Below, in pieces: positions 42,437-50,674 of a DNA stretch of 64,000 nucleotides. The translations under genes were made by a program, and so were the position numbers. A model generated the notes under the pieces. It ran no database searches and was not told the origin of the DNA. It worked only from the letters and a program-made list of their open reading frames with translations. The stretch spans positions 62,001 through 126,000 of the forward strand of contig NZ_JAEPOL010000011.1 of the NCBI RefSeq assembly GCF_017642925.1, read 5' to 3'. Position 1 is the first letter of the stretch. Each line of letters opens with the position of its first letter. The stretch is from Maricaulis sp. Its GTDB lineage: Bacteria; Pseudomonadota; Alphaproteobacteria; Caulobacterales; Maricaulaceae.

Positions 42437-42856
42437 TCAGAGCGTTGCGGGTGGGGCGCGGGCGGGATGACGCGCGCGGACGACCGGCAGGGCCGCCCGT
42501 TGCTGCGTGTCCGGAACAGGGCTGGCCTGGTGAACGGGCCGCGGTGCCTGCCAGGCCTCGATGACCGGCAGCGGAGCGCTTGCCGACGCCATGGCGAAGG
42601 CGCAGGGCTGGGAAGTGCCGGCCTGGCCGTTTTCGCCGGTCCCGGCATGATCGCTGATCTCGCCGCTGGCGAGGTCTATCCACCGTGCAGACGGACCCTG
42701 GCCGGTACAGAAGACGACCGACAGGCGGCCTGTCGTCTCGTCGCGATCGAGCATATAGCCTGACGGGATGCCCGATTGCAGGCCGGCCGCGATCAGCGCC
42801 AGCGCCGTCAGCCACTGGGCCAGAAGGCCCCGGCCATTTCGGATATCCCCAAGCAT
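42437..42856 (-). CDS. DUF2946 protein (copper-locus companion)
   Basis: This 139-residue protein has one N-terminal helix (ALALIAAGLQSGIPSGYML in part), the VVFCTGQG motif and a later PCAFAMA cysteine, the spaced Cys pattern of DUF2946. The proline-rich tail is poorly conserved. It is the first gene of the TonB receptor-PepSY group and starts beside a TGCGACA/TGTCGCA inverted repeat. The role is probably in copper acquisition or sensing, by neighbourhood. Confidence 0.72.
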   Translation of the reverse strand: MLGDIRNGRGLLAQWLTALALIAAGLQSGIPSGYMLDRDETTGRLSVVFCTGQGPSARWIDLASGEISDHAGTGENGQAGTSQPCAFAMASASAPLPVIEAWQAPRPVHQASPVPDTQQRAALPVVRARHPARAPPATL

Positions 42857-42892
42857 GAGCGAGCTGTTATCATCACGCTGTCAGGAGGGCCA

Positions 42893-42915
42893 TGCGACAT
42901 TTTCAGTCTGTCGCA
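42893..42915. promoter_or_regulatory. Operator-like inverted repeat in the DUF2946/glycosylase divergent gap
   Basis: TGCGACA and TGTCGCA (7 bp, 9-base spacer) lie 37 bases upstream of the DUF2946 start. A metal-responsive repressor is a reasonable guess given the locus. No regulator gene is adjacent. Confidence 0.45.
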
Positions 42916-42950
42916 ACAATGGTGCGAGCTGGCGCATTTATGTTGCAGCC

Positions 42951-42972
42951 ATGACGCACCAATGACGCATCA
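42951..42972. repeat. Two tandem 11-bp repeats
   Basis: ATGACGCACCA is followed directly by ATGACGCATCA, upstream of the glycosylase start. This is a possible binding site or slippage product. Confidence 0.5.
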
Positions 42973-42994
42973 ATGTCGTTTCAAGGTTACGCTT

Positions 42995-43618
42995 ATGTCG
43001 CACGAAAAAGTCCATGCCCACCTCCTCGAAGCGGCCGAACCGCTCTTCCCGGACCTGCATGGCGCCATCGCCAGACTCGGCCCGCTGGAATTTCCCAACC
43101 GCGAGGGAACGCCCTTTCCCCACTATCTCTGCCGCGCCATCGCCGGCCAGCAGATCTCGGTGAAAGCGGCTGCGAGCATCTGGGGACGCGTCGAGGCCAG
43201 CGCCGGCGACGGTCCGCTGCTGGATCATTTCACCGAGGCGAATACCGATATCCTGCGCGGCTGCGGCCTGTCCGGTGCCAAGACGAAAACCATCATCGCC
43301 ATCGCCGACACCCACCGCACCATCGGCCTCGACGCCGACGCGCTGCGCGCGCTCAGCATTGCGGAACGCTCGGCCCGTTTGACGGCGATGTGGGGCGTCG
43401 GGCAATGGACGGCCGACATGATGAACATGTTCTATTTCGGCGAGCCGGACATCTGGCCCGACGGCGATGTTGCCGCCCGCAAGACACTGGAACGCCTCAC
43501 CTACAAACGCCGCAAGACCGTACGCACTGCCGAGCGTTTCAAACCCTTCCGGTCCTGGCTGGCACTCTACATGTGGGCCCATGTCGACGCCCCGCCGGAC
43601 GGGGAGGCAGTTGGATAG
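42995..43618 (+). CDS. DNA-3-methyladenine glycosylase II (AlkA-type HhH-GPD)
   Basis: This 207-residue protein has the HhH-GPD core: RAIAGQQISVKAA, the hairpin MWGVGQWTADMMNMF, and the catalytic Asp in DIWPDGDVA. It excises alkylated purines in base-excision repair. It lacks the N-terminal domain of E. coli AlkA, like many short bacterial forms. The ATG at 42995 follows AAGG; longer in-frame starts run through the divergent promoter region. Confidence 0.9.
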   Translation: MSHEKVHAHLLEAAEPLFPDLHGAIARLGPLEFPNREGTPFPHYLCRAIAGQQISVKAAASIWGRVEASAGDGPLLDHFTEANTDILRGCGLSGAKTKTIIAIADTHRTIGLDADALRALSIAERSARLTAMWGVGQWTADMMNMFYFGEPDIWPDGDVAARKTLERLTYKRRKTVRTAERFKPFRSWLALYMWAHVDAPPDGEAVG

Positions 43619-43662
43619 GGCCGGGGCGGCCCGACCGGAAATCATGGAGCGGATTTCCTCCG

Positions 43663-43679
43663 GTACCAATTTTTGGTAC
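43663..43679 (+). promoter_or_regulatory. parDE operator
   Basis: GTACCAA-ttt-TTGGTAC is a perfect inverted repeat 21 bases before parD, overlapping a -10-like TACAAT. This is the expected site for ParD autorepression. Confidence 0.65.
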
Positions 43680-43700
43680 AATGGGACAAGGAGACCCCGG

Positions 43701-43952
43701 ATGGCCAAGAATACCAGTTTTGCCGTCGGCGAGCACTTCGCCGAATTCATCCATGAGCAGGTCGAAAGCGGCCGCTATGCATCGGCCAGCGAGGTGGTGC
43801 GTGCCGGCCTGCGCCTGCTGCAGGTGGAAGAAGAGAAAATCCGGGCACTGCGTGCAGCCATCGATGAAGGGCTGGCGAGTGGCCGCGCCGAGCCCTTCGA
43901 TTTTGACGAGTTTCTGGAACGCAAGAACCGGGAATTCCGGGATGGCGGTTAA
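43701..43952 (+). CDS. parD: ParD-family antitoxin
   Basis: This 83-residue protein has an N-terminal ribbon-helix-helix (NTSFAVGEHFAEFIHEQVES in part) with SGRYASASEVVRAGLRLL, the ParD/CopG signature, and a C-terminal toxin-binding tail. It binds the operator upstream and neutralises ParE. It overlaps parE by 11 bases. It starts after AAGGAGA. Confidence 0.93.
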   Translation: MAKNTSFAVGEHFAEFIHEQVESGRYASASEVVRAGLRLLQVEEEKIRALRAAIDEGLASGRAEPFDFDEFLERKNREFRDGG

Positions 43953-44247
43953 GCCGCATCTCACCAGGGCTGCAAGGGACGATCTGGACTCGATCTGGCG
44001 TTTTTCAGCTCGAAACTGGAGTGTCCGCCAGGCCAACGCCTATATCCGCACCATACAGGAGGCCATAGCGCGCCTTTCTCTGTTTCCGCAGTCCGGCCGT
44101 CTCTTTGGCGACTGGCGTCCCGGCATTCGCATTCTGCAGTCCGGGGATCACCTGATCGTATACCGTCTGGCAGACGACAGGATAGAAATCGTCCGCATTC
44201 TCCACGGTCATATGGATGTCGACGGCCTGTTCGGTTTGGACCGCTAG
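43942..44247 (+). CDS. parE: ParE-family toxin
   Basis: This 101-residue RelE/ParE-fold protein contains LTRAARDDLDSIWRFSA, QSGRLFGDWRPGIRIL and HLIVYRLADDRIEIVRILHG in parts. ParE proteins typically poison DNA gyrase. The reading frame extends upstream through the glycosylase in another frame; the ATG at 43942, inside the end of parD, fits the family. Confidence 0.92.
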   Translation: MAVKPHLTRAARDDLDSIWRFSARNWSVRQANAYIRTIQEAIARLSLFPQSGRLFGDWRPGIRILQSGDHLIVYRLADDRIEIVRILHGHMDVDGLFGLDR

Positions 44248-44401
44248 CCACCGCAAATTGCCGTGGACGTCACTTCATCGCCGGCTCGACATCCCATACC
44301 CCTCCCTCTAACGTCGCCCTGAACACTGTTTACGCATGCGCCGTCGAAAAGAGCGGACATGCGCTTGGTCGATGAATTTCAAACGACAAGGGGAAGAACC
44401 C

Positions 44402-45364
44402 ATGGCCGAACCCGAAGCCCTGAAGGGCAAGCTCCGCCTGCCCGTGATCGGCGCGCCGCTCTTCATCATTTCCAATCCGGATCTCGTCCTGGCCCAGTGC
44501 AAGGCCGGCATTGTCGGCTCCTTCCCGGCGCTCAATGCCCGCCCAGTCAGCCAGCTGGACGAATGGCTCGACCGGATCACCTCGGAACTGGACAGCTATA
44601 ACCGCGCCAATCCGGACAAGCCGGCCGCACCCTTTGCCGTGAACCAGATCGTGCACCGCTCCAACGCCCGTCTCGAAGAGGACATGGCGCTGTGCGAGAA
44701 ATACAAGGTGCCGGTCGTCATCACCTCGCTGGGGGCCCGCGAGGATGTGAATACGGCGGTGAAGTCCTGGGGCGGTATCACGCTGCACGATGTCATCAAC
44801 CAGCGCTTTGCCCACAAGGCGATCGAGAAGGGCGCGACCGGCCTGATCTGCGTCTCGGCGGGTGCTGGCGGGCATGCCGGATCGCTCTCGCCCTTCGGCT
44901 TCGTGGCAGAAACGCGGGAATGGTTCGACGGCCCGATCCTGTGCTCCGGCTCGATCGGCACGGGTGGCGGCGTGCTGGCGGCCCAGGCCATGGGCGCCGA
45001 CTACGCCTATATCGGCTCGGCCTTTATCGCGACCGAGGAAGCCCGCGCCGACGAGGCCTACAAGCAGGGCATTGTCGAAGGCTCGGCCGAGGACATCGTC
45101 TACACCAATCTCTTCACCGGCGTGCACGGCAATTATCTGCGCAAGTCGATCGTCGATGCCGGGCTGGATCCGGACGATCTGCCGGAAAGCGATCCGTCCA
45201 AGATGGATTTCGGCTCCGGCGGCGGTTCCAAGGCCAAGGCCTGGAAGGATATCTGGGGTTCCGGCCAGGGCATTGGTGCGGTCAAGGCCGTCCGCCCCGC
45301 CGCGGACTTCATTGCCCAGCTGGCCGAGGAGTACGAGGCCGCCAAGGCCCGCCTCTGCCGCTAG
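44402..45364 (+). CDS. Nitronate monooxygenase (2-nitropropane dioxygenase family)
   Basis: This 320-residue FMN-dependent TIM-barrel protein shows LRLPVIGAPLFIISNPDLV in parts, a substrate-loop histidine in HDVINQRFAHKA, FMN-binding SAGAGGHAGSLSPF and GSIGTGGGVLAAQAMGADY. By family it oxidises alkyl nitronates, which detoxifies propionate-3-nitronate. The start follows AAGGGGAAG. It ends in a strong hairpin. Confidence 0.92.
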   Translation: MAEPEALKGKLRLPVIGAPLFIISNPDLVLAQCKAGIVGSFPALNARPVSQLDEWLDRITSELDSYNRANPDKPAAPFAVNQIVHRSNARLEEDMALCEKYKVPVVITSLGAREDVNTAVKSWGGITLHDVINQRFAHKAIEKGATGLICVSAGAGGHAGSLSPFGFVAETREWFDGPILCSGSIGTGGGVLAAQAMGADYAYIGSAFIATEEARADEAYKQGIVEGSAEDIVYTNLFTGVHGNYLRKSIVDAGLDPDDLPESDPSKMDFGSGGGSKAKAWKDIWGSGQGIGAVKAVRPAADFIAQLAEEYEAAKARLCR

Positions 45365-45375
45365 GTCCGGATGCA

Positions 45376-45401
45376 GTGGCGGGCAGCTTCCTGCCCGCCA
45401 C
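45376..45401. terminator. Bidirectional hairpin between convergent genes
   Basis: A perfect 11-bp stem (GTGGCGGGCAG with CTGCCCGCCAC) and a CTTC tetraloop are followed by AATTATTATTCT on the plus strand, 11 bases after the monooxygenase stop. Confidence 0.75.
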
Positions 45402-45406
45402 AATTA

Positions 45407-45634
45407 TTATTCTGCCGTCTGACCGCGCCTCCCACCCAGATAGGGCAGGGCGAACAGGTAGAGGCCGGAGACCATCAGGAGAATCAGCGGCACCAGTGTC
45501 GTCAGGCCGATGGCCAGCGCCAGGCTTTCGCCGCCCAGCCCGGTGATATTGATGACGATATTGGCAAGCACCAGCGCGGTGAAGGCGATCGACAGCCAGC
45601 GATGGCTCTTGCGAATGAACAGGCTGAATTTCAT
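45407..45634 (-). CDS. Small two-helix membrane protein
   Basis: This 75-residue protein has a basic start (KFSLFIRKSHRWLS) and two hydrophobic helices (about 16-36 and 40-66), ending YLGGRRGQTAE. The start is preceded by AAGGAAC. The N-terminal basic RKSHRWLS followed by a helix resembles the first helix of PepSY-type proteins, but no domain follows. It may be co-transcribed with ArsR-AHSA1. Confidence 0.65.
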   Translation of the reverse strand: MKFSLFIRKSHRWLSIAFTALVLANIVINITGLGGESLALAIGLTTLVPLILLMVSGLYLFALPYLGGRRGQTAE

Positions 45635-45664
45635 GGGGTGTTCCTTTGATCCGGACGGGATGGG

Positions 45665-46069
45665 TCAGTCGATGCGCGCGAGCACGGCTTCCATGGCGTC
45701 GAGGAAGCGCGGCCAGCCGGCCGTCGCGCCCATCAGGTAGCGCGGCTGATTTTCCGGGAATCCGGTCTGCTCCATGCGCAGCCGCGTGCCGGCGGTGGTC
45801 GGCTCCAGCGTCCAGGTGACGACACTGTCCAGCTCGCCGGATGTCCAGGTGTAGGACAGCGTCGCGTGCGGTTCGATCTCGCGCACGACGCACTCCACCG
45901 TCCCCCAGTCGAAGGCGAGCTCGAAACGATGGTCCGGTACGGGCCTGAAATCATTCTTCATCAGCCATTCCTCGATCAGGTGTGGCTGGGTCAGGGCGCG
46001 CCAGATCTTTTCCGGGGCATGGGGAAATTCCCGTTCCACAACAACGGAGCGGGGTCGGGTATCGGTCAT
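45665..46069 (-). CDS. AHSA1/SRPBCC-domain protein
   Basis: This 134-residue START-like protein has VEREFPHAPEKIWRALTQP in parts, a middle DWGTVECVVREIEPHATLSYTW in parts, and GWPRFLDAMEAVL at the end. The family binds hydrophobic ligands; this ArsR-linked form is very common but its ligands are unknown. It overlaps the arsR-type gene by four bases (ATGA). Confidence 0.9.
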   Translation of the reverse strand: MTDTRPRSVVVEREFPHAPEKIWRALTQPHLIEEWLMKNDFRPVPDHRFELAFDWGTVECVVREIEPHATLSYTWTSGELDSVVTWTLEPTTAGTRLRMEQTGFPENQPRYLMGATAGWPRFLDAMEAVLARID

Positions 46070-46389
46070 TGGTCCATCCTGTTGAGCAGGTCATCGAGAT
46101 CGTCGAAACGGGCTTGCCAGAAGCCCGTCATCTGCCGGGTCCAGTCGGTCAGCGGGGCGAGGGCGTCGAGCCGGGCGCTGTAATGCGTCTGCCGTCCGGC
46201 CTGCCGGTCGTGCACCAGGCCGGCCTGTTTGAGGACGCGCAGGTGCTTTGAAACGGCGGGCTGGGACACGCCGGCCTGCGCCGTCAGAGCGCCGACAGTC
46301 AGATCGCCGTCGCGGCACAGGCGTTCAAACAGGGCCCGGCGCGTCGGATCGGCGAGGGTGCGGAAAAGCAGGTCATGCGCTTCGGGCAT
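46066..46389 (-). CDS. ArsR-family transcriptional regulator
   Basis: This 107-residue winged-helix protein has LADPTRRALFERLCRDGDLT in part and the recognition helix GVSQPAVSKHLRVLKQAGLV. No metal-binding ELCVCDL-type box is present, so it is of the ligand-sensing type paired with SRPBCC proteins. It probably represses its own operon through the inverted repeat just upstream. Confidence 0.93.
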   Translation of the reverse strand: MPEAHDLLFRTLADPTRRALFERLCRDGDLTVGALTAQAGVSQPAVSKHLRVLKQAGLVHDRQAGRQTHYSARLDALAPLTDWTRQMTGFWQARFDDLDDLLNRMDQ

Positions 46390-46407
46390 TTAACGTATAT
46401 CCCACAG

Positions 46408-46427
46408 GTTATGAGTTAATCCATAAC
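46408..46427 (-). promoter_or_regulatory. Likely ArsR operator
   Basis: The inverted repeat GTTATG-N8-CATAAC lies 19 bases upstream of the regulator's start, in a short AT-rich stretch. Confidence 0.55.
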
Positions 46428-46515
46428 TGGAGGGCTATGAGTTCGTCAAGGGCGAGCGTGAAGGAGGAGGCGAGCCGATGTCCCGGCGCGCCGGGAGGCC
46501 TGTCAGCGCTTGCGA

Positions 46516-47181
46516 TCAGGCCTGTTGGGCCTGCCGTGCAGAGCGGGCGTCGTCCAGCGAGTGAGCGGCAATATCGGCGGGGCGCTCGAACATCACGTCC
46601 GGAGACTGGGCGTCGAGAATGCCTTGCGTGGCGAAGCCCCAGTTTACGGCCCCGGCGATGCAGCCGGTCTCGCGGGCGGCATCGATATCGCGGACCTCGT
46701 CGCCCACACTCAGCGTGCGGTCCGGCGTGGTGCCGGCCTTGCGGATCACCTTGCGGAAGATGGAGGCCTTGCCGAACAGGGCCGCGCCGCAGGCGAACAG
46801 GTCGATCTTTTCGCAGAGGGCCTCGCCCAGTACCGCGCGTACGGCGGTCTCGCCATTCGAGCTGACGACGGCCAGTTTCACACCGGCGTCCGACAATTGC
46901 CGGATCAGCGTGTCGATGCCGTCGAACAGGTGGATGCAGTTCACATTCTCGGCAGCCCGGGAGCGCACATCAGCCGCCAGGAAAGGGATCTTCCAGGACG
47001 GAATGCCCAGCTCGTTCATGATCGCCTTGGGCGGCAGGTCGCGCAGGGCCTCGGCCCGGGCATCATCGATCGGCGGCAGGCCGTGCTTGTCGACAACGTC
47101 GCCCAGCACGGTGCGGAACCAGGTCAGGCTGTCGGCCAGGGTCCCGTCGAAATCGAAGATGATCAGGTCGTAGCGCGCCAA
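46516..47181 (-). CDS. HAD-superfamily phosphatase (phosphoglycolate phosphatase-like)
   Basis: This 221-residue protein has motif I FDFDGTLADS (nucleophile D10), motif II VVSSN, a lysine in GKASIFRKVI, and motif IV VGDEVRDIDAA. The cap domain is the helical C1 type. Phosphoglycolate is one possible substrate, not proven. Confidence 0.88.
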   Translation of the reverse strand: MARYDLIIFDFDGTLADSLTWFRTVLGDVVDKHGLPPIDDARAEALRDLPPKAIMNELGIPSWKIPFLAADVRSRAAENVNCIHLFDGIDTLIRQLSDAGVKLAVVSSNGETAVRAVLGEALCEKIDLFACGAALFGKASIFRKVIRKAGTTPDRTLSVGDEVRDIDAARETGCIAGAVNWGFATQGILDAQSPDVMFERPADIAAHSLDDARSARQAQQA

Positions 47182-47288
47182 CGTGTCCCGGTCCGGTTAT
47201 TCGCTCCTGGCAGTCAGGCTGCCCACAATCACAACAGGGTTTTCTGATTCTTGTGACGGTTGCACGTTGTAACCGCTAACCGGCGTGT

Positions 47289-47331
47289 AAAAAACCGAAC
47301 GGCGCGCGAACCGGTTCGTTCGCGCGCCGTT
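47289..47331 (-). terminator. Intrinsic terminator after the acidic lipoprotein gene
   Basis: A perfect 14-bp stem (AACGGCGCGCGAAC with GTTCGCGCGCCGTT) is followed on the minus strand by CGGTTTTTT. Confidence 0.92.
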
Positions 47332-47353
47332 GGCACCACCCGTCTGCCCGGGG

Positions 47354-48145
47354 TCAGCCCTCGTTGTCCGGGCTTTCTGCGCCATCTTCAGCGGCGCTTT
47401 CATCATCGTCCGGAGCCGGTTCGCCGGCGGGCTCGACACAGACTTCAAGACTGCTGAGCAGGCTGGCCTCGATCGGCAGGAGACGCGTCTCCTCGCCCTC
47501 CAGTCCGATCCCGATCCGGCCCTCGCGCGGCAGGCCCTGCAGCGTGTCTTCGCTCGCCGGGATCCGCATTTCGATCCATCCGGCGCGACCTTCGACAGGG
47601 GCAAACATGCCGGTGACGGTACCGGCCGGCGTGATCAGCGAACCGGCGCGCGTGGCGGCGTTGTCCTGTGTGGCAGCCGATTCGGCGTCGGCCGTATCCG
47701 GCTCGGCTGGTTCGCTCGAATCCGGCATGTCCGTGTCGGACGTATCCTCCGGCTGGGGAACGGAAACAATCAACGCCGAGCCGTCAGCCGCGCAGCGCAG
47801 CTCGGCGGCTGCGACCATGGCCTCCTGGCCGAATTCCATGCCGCCGGCGCCAGCCGTGCTCCAGCTGCCTTCGACAAGCGGGCCGTTGAGTTGCAGGTTG
47901 TCGCCTTCGCCGGCCTGGACCTCCGGCTCGAACGTGTCGTCATTGGATGCCGCAACGTGGTCGAGCAGGTCCTGCATCGTGCCGTCGGGATCGCGGCGGT
48001 CCTCCTGCGCCGGGCTGTCCGGCGTGGTGCCAGGCGTGGCCGATTGCTCATTGGCCGGAGCCGGTGCCGGCTCGTCCTCGGGAGCGCCGCAGCCGGCAAG
48101 GCCGACCAAGGCGATGGCGGTATATATCAGGGCTTGATGTCTCAT
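47354..48145 (-). CDS. Acidic hypothetical lipoprotein
   Basis: This 263-residue protein has the lipobox GLAGC (C19). A long low-complexity linker follows, then a domain with paired cysteines (ELRCAADG, LEVCVEPAG). A Ser/Asp/Glu/Pro-rich insertion (about 130-165) and an acidic tail lie around it. No family was recognised. A surface or periplasmic location is expected. It ends in a strong terminator. Confidence 0.7.
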   Translation of the reverse strand: MRHQALIYTAIALVGLAGCGAPEDEPAPAPANEQSATPGTTPDSPAQEDRRDPDGTMQDLLDHVAASNDDTFEPEVQAGEGDNLQLNGPLVEGSWSTAGAGGMEFGQEAMVAAAELRCAADGSALIVSVPQPEDTSDTDMPDSSEPAEPDTADAESAATQDNAATRAGSLITPAGTVTGMFAPVEGRAGWIEMRIPASEDTLQGLPREGRIGIGLEGEETRLLPIEASLLSSLEVCVEPAGEPAPDDDESAAEDGAESPDNEG

Positions 48146-48199
48146 GCCCCCTTCAACGGGCGTGCGGTGACATTGGTTCCGCTATGGTTGCCTTCAGGC

Positions 48200-48238
48200 A
48201 AAACAAAAGGGCCGCCCCGGTATGATGCGGAGCGGCCC
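48200..48238 (-). terminator. Intrinsic terminator of ald
   Basis: An 11-bp stem (GGGCCGCTCCG with CGGGGCGGCCC, one G-T pair) is followed on the minus strand by TTTTGTTTT. Confidence 0.88.
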
Positions 48239-48267
48239 GTTTTGCGGCTGTCAGTGTATGACGTGCC

Positions 48268-49386
48268 CTAGATCGAGGTCAGCCAGGACGGCTTGACGTA
48301 GGGCATGTCGAGATCGTCGGCGACCGGCTTGTAGCAGATCTCGCCTTCCGCCGTGTTGAGGCCGCGCGCCAGGTGCGGATTGGCGTTCAGCGCTTCCTTC
48401 GGCCCCTTGTTGGCGATCTCCAGACCCAGCGGCAGGGTGGCGTTGTTCAGCGCCAGCGTGGAGGTGCGGGCATAGGCGCCCGGCATGTTGGCCACGCAAT
48501 AGTGCACGACATTGTCGATGATATAGGTCGGGTCGTCGTGCGTGGTGGCCTTGGACGTCTCGAAACAGCCGCCCTGGTCGATGGCGATGTCGACGAGCAC
48601 GGCGCCGTCCTTCATCTCCTTCAGCATGGCGCGGGTGACCAGCTTCGGCGCGGCGGCGCCCGGGATCAGCACGGCGCCGATCACGACATCGGCTTCGCGC
48701 ACGGCCTGTTCCAGCGCTGCGGCGGTGGAGTAGGCGGTCTTCACGGCACCGGAGAATTGCTCGTCCAGCTCTGCCAGACGGCGGTTGGAGCGATCGAACA
48801 CGGTGACGTCGGCGCGGGCGCCGATGGCCATCTCGGCCGCATGCGTACCGGCAACACCGCCGCCGATGATCACGACCTTGGCCGGCAGGACGCCGGGCAC
48901 GCCGCCCAGCATCAGGCCGCGGCCGCCCTGGGCCTTCTGCATGCAGTGTGCGGCAACGGAGACAGACATGCGGCCGGCGACCTGGCTCATCGGCGTGAGC
49001 AGGGGCAGGCGGCCGTCATTGTCGGTGACGGTCTCATAGGCGATCGACAGGCAGCCGGCCTTGCGCAGGCCTTCCGCCTGCACCGCGTCGGCGGCGAGGT
49101 GCAGATAGGTGTAGAGCGTGTGGTGGGGCTTCAGCATCGCCGTTTCGGACGGTTGCGGCTCCTTCACCTTGACGATCAGCTCGCCTTTTTCGAACACCGC
49201 AGCGGCGTCCGGCAGGATGGTCGCGCCGGCGGCTTCATACATCTCGTCGGAAAAACCGATGCCGTCGCCGGCGGTGGACTGGACGAAGACCTCGTGGCCG
49301 TGGCGCACGAATTCCGTGACGCTGTTCGGCGTCAGGCCGACACGGTATTCACGGACCTTGATTTCCTTGGGCACCCCGATACGCAT
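48268..49386 (-). CDS. ald: Alanine dehydrogenase
   Basis: This 372-residue protein begins MRIGVPKEIKVREYRVGLTP, has the substrate residues in VKVKEPQ and LHLAAD, and a Rossmann nucleotide-binding GGGVAGTHAAEMA. It interconverts alanine and pyruvate plus ammonia with NAD. The ATG at 49386 follows GGGAAAC; a longer opening to 49503 lacks homology. It is divergent from the Lrp-type gene, the classical arrangement for Lrp-controlled ald. Confidence 0.96.
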   Translation of the reverse strand: MRIGVPKEIKVREYRVGLTPNSVTEFVRHGHEVFVQSTAGDGIGFSDEMYEAAGATILPDAAAVFEKGELIVKVKEPQPSETAMLKPHHTLYTYLHLAADAVQAEGLRKAGCLSIAYETVTDNDGRLPLLTPMSQVAGRMSVSVAAHCMQKAQGGRGLMLGGVPGVLPAKVVIIGGGVAGTHAAEMAIGARADVTVFDRSNRRLAELDEQFSGAVKTAYSTAAALEQAVREADVVIGAVLIPGAAAPKLVTRAMLKEMKDGAVLVDIAIDQGGCFETSKATTHDDPTYIIDNVVHYCVANMPGAYARTSTLALNNATLPLGLEIANKGPKEALNANPHLARGLNTAEGEICYKPVADDLDMPYVKPSWLTSI

Positions 49387-49591
49387 GATTGTTTCCCGTT
49401 TTGCTGGATCGCGCCGGGAAAACGCCGAATTCTTCGATCCGGTGAGCCCTGCGCGAATAAAATTGACATTCGTCGCCGCGTGGTGTGAATTATCGTGCAC
49501 CAAACGACATTGATCGCGACGTATATACTGACTTTTTGCCCAAATCCAGAATGATCTGCGGGCAACGGGCGTAACTTGGGGAGGGTGTCCT

Positions 49592-50077
49592 GTGCGGCTC
49601 GATAGCGTAGATATCTCTATTCTGACGGAACTTCAGGACCATGGCCGCCTGACCAATGCCGAGCTGGCCGAGCGCGTCGGCCTGTCTGCGTCCGCCTGTC
49701 ATCGCCGGGTGAAGGCGCTCGAGCAGGCCGGTGTGATCGACCGCTATGTCGCCATTCTATCGGAAAAGGCGCTGGGCCGCGGCATCACGGTTTATGTCCA
49801 GGTGACGCTGGACAATCAGAAGCGCGAGACGCTCGTCGCCTTCGAGGAAGCCGTCGAGACGGTGCCCGAAGTGATGGAATGCTATCTGATGAGCGGCGAT
49901 GCGGATTACCTCGTCCGCGTTCTCGTGCGCGACGCCAACGACTATGAGCGCGTCCACCGCGAAGTGCTCTCCGGCCTGCCCGGCGTGGCGCGCCTCGTCT
50001 CCAGCTTCACCATCCGCCGCGTCTTCTCCCGCACCACAATGCCGGTGCCGGACGAGGTCGTGGTGAAGGGCGACTAA
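49592..50077 (+). CDS. Lrp/AsnC-family regulator, probable activator of ald
   Basis: This 161-residue protein starts at a GTG after GGGGAGG. It has a helix-turn-helix (LTNAELAERVGLSASACHRR in part) and a RAM ligand-binding domain (EVMECYLMSGDADYLVRVLV in part). It probably responds to alanine and controls the divergent ald gene. The 205-base gap between them contains a TTGACA and a short AT-rich GAATTATCG stretch, likely regulatory. Its stop overlaps the stop of the next convergent gene by three bases. Confidence 0.93.
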   Translation: MRLDSVDISILTELQDHGRLTNAELAERVGLSASACHRRVKALEQAGVIDRYVAILSEKALGRGITVYVQVTLDNQKRETLVAFEEAVETVPEVMECYLMSGDADYLVRVLVRDANDYERVHREVLSGLPGVARLVSSFTIRRVFSRTTMPVPDEVVVKGD

Positions 50078-50646
50078 CCGTTCTCCGCCAGCATGGCCTC
50101 ATAAGCTGCCGCCCAGTCATACCGCACAAAGCCCGACGCGTCGGGCTCGGCCGGAGACGCCATGGCGTGGGCGATGACGGCCATGCGATCGCGTGTGCCG
50201 CGCAGTCCGCCGCTCTCGCGGGAGAAGGCGATGTCCTCTCCGGGGCGAGTCACTGCTGCATCGAGATAGTAGATCGTCCAGCTGGCCGGCGCCGCCCGGG
50301 CCTCCATCAGCGCGAAGGCCCGATAGGCGGCGGCCCGCCAGTCTCCCCCGGCGATCAGCCCCTGCGCCTCGCGTTCGGCGGCATCTTCGGCCAGCGCGAC
50401 AAGATAGGCATAGCTGTCCTGGCGGCCCTGGGCCTCGACCGGAGCCAGCGGGTCAGCGCCCGCATCCAGCGATATCCGGACCAGCTCGACCACAGAATCG
50501 AGCCCGGTGACGACCGCCACATCGAGCGCGGCGTGCAGGTCCTGGGTGGCCGGGTCAGCCTGACGGGCCAGCGCCGGGGTGGCCGACAGGGATGCTGCGG
50601 CGGCGAGGGCGATAGCAAGGCTTGCAAGCCGGTTGGAGAAGCGCAT
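50074..50646 (-). CDS. Small secreted protein with a partial ankyrin-like unit
   Basis: This 190-residue protein has a signal peptide ending ATPALA (about residue 27). One ankyrin-like unit (SVVELVRISLDAGADPLAPV in part, about 47-66) is followed by a helical region (ALAEDAAEREAQGL, WRAAAYRAFALMEA) that looks like tetratricopeptide or Sel1-type helices. It starts 29 bases after the stop of the giant ankyrin gene, so the two are probably co-transcribed and may interact. The start follows AGGA. Confidence 0.72.
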   Translation of the reverse strand: MRFSNRLASLAIALAAAASLSATPALARQADPATQDLHAALDVAVVTGLDSVVELVRISLDAGADPLAPVEAQGRQDSYAYLVALAEDAAEREAQGLIAGGDWRAAAYRAFALMEARAAPASWTIYYLDAAVTRPGEDIAFSRESGGLRGTRDRMAVIAHAMASPAEPDASGFVRYDWAAAYEAMLAENG

Positions 50647-50674
50647 CGGAATGTCCTGGGTTTGCAGGGAAGAG

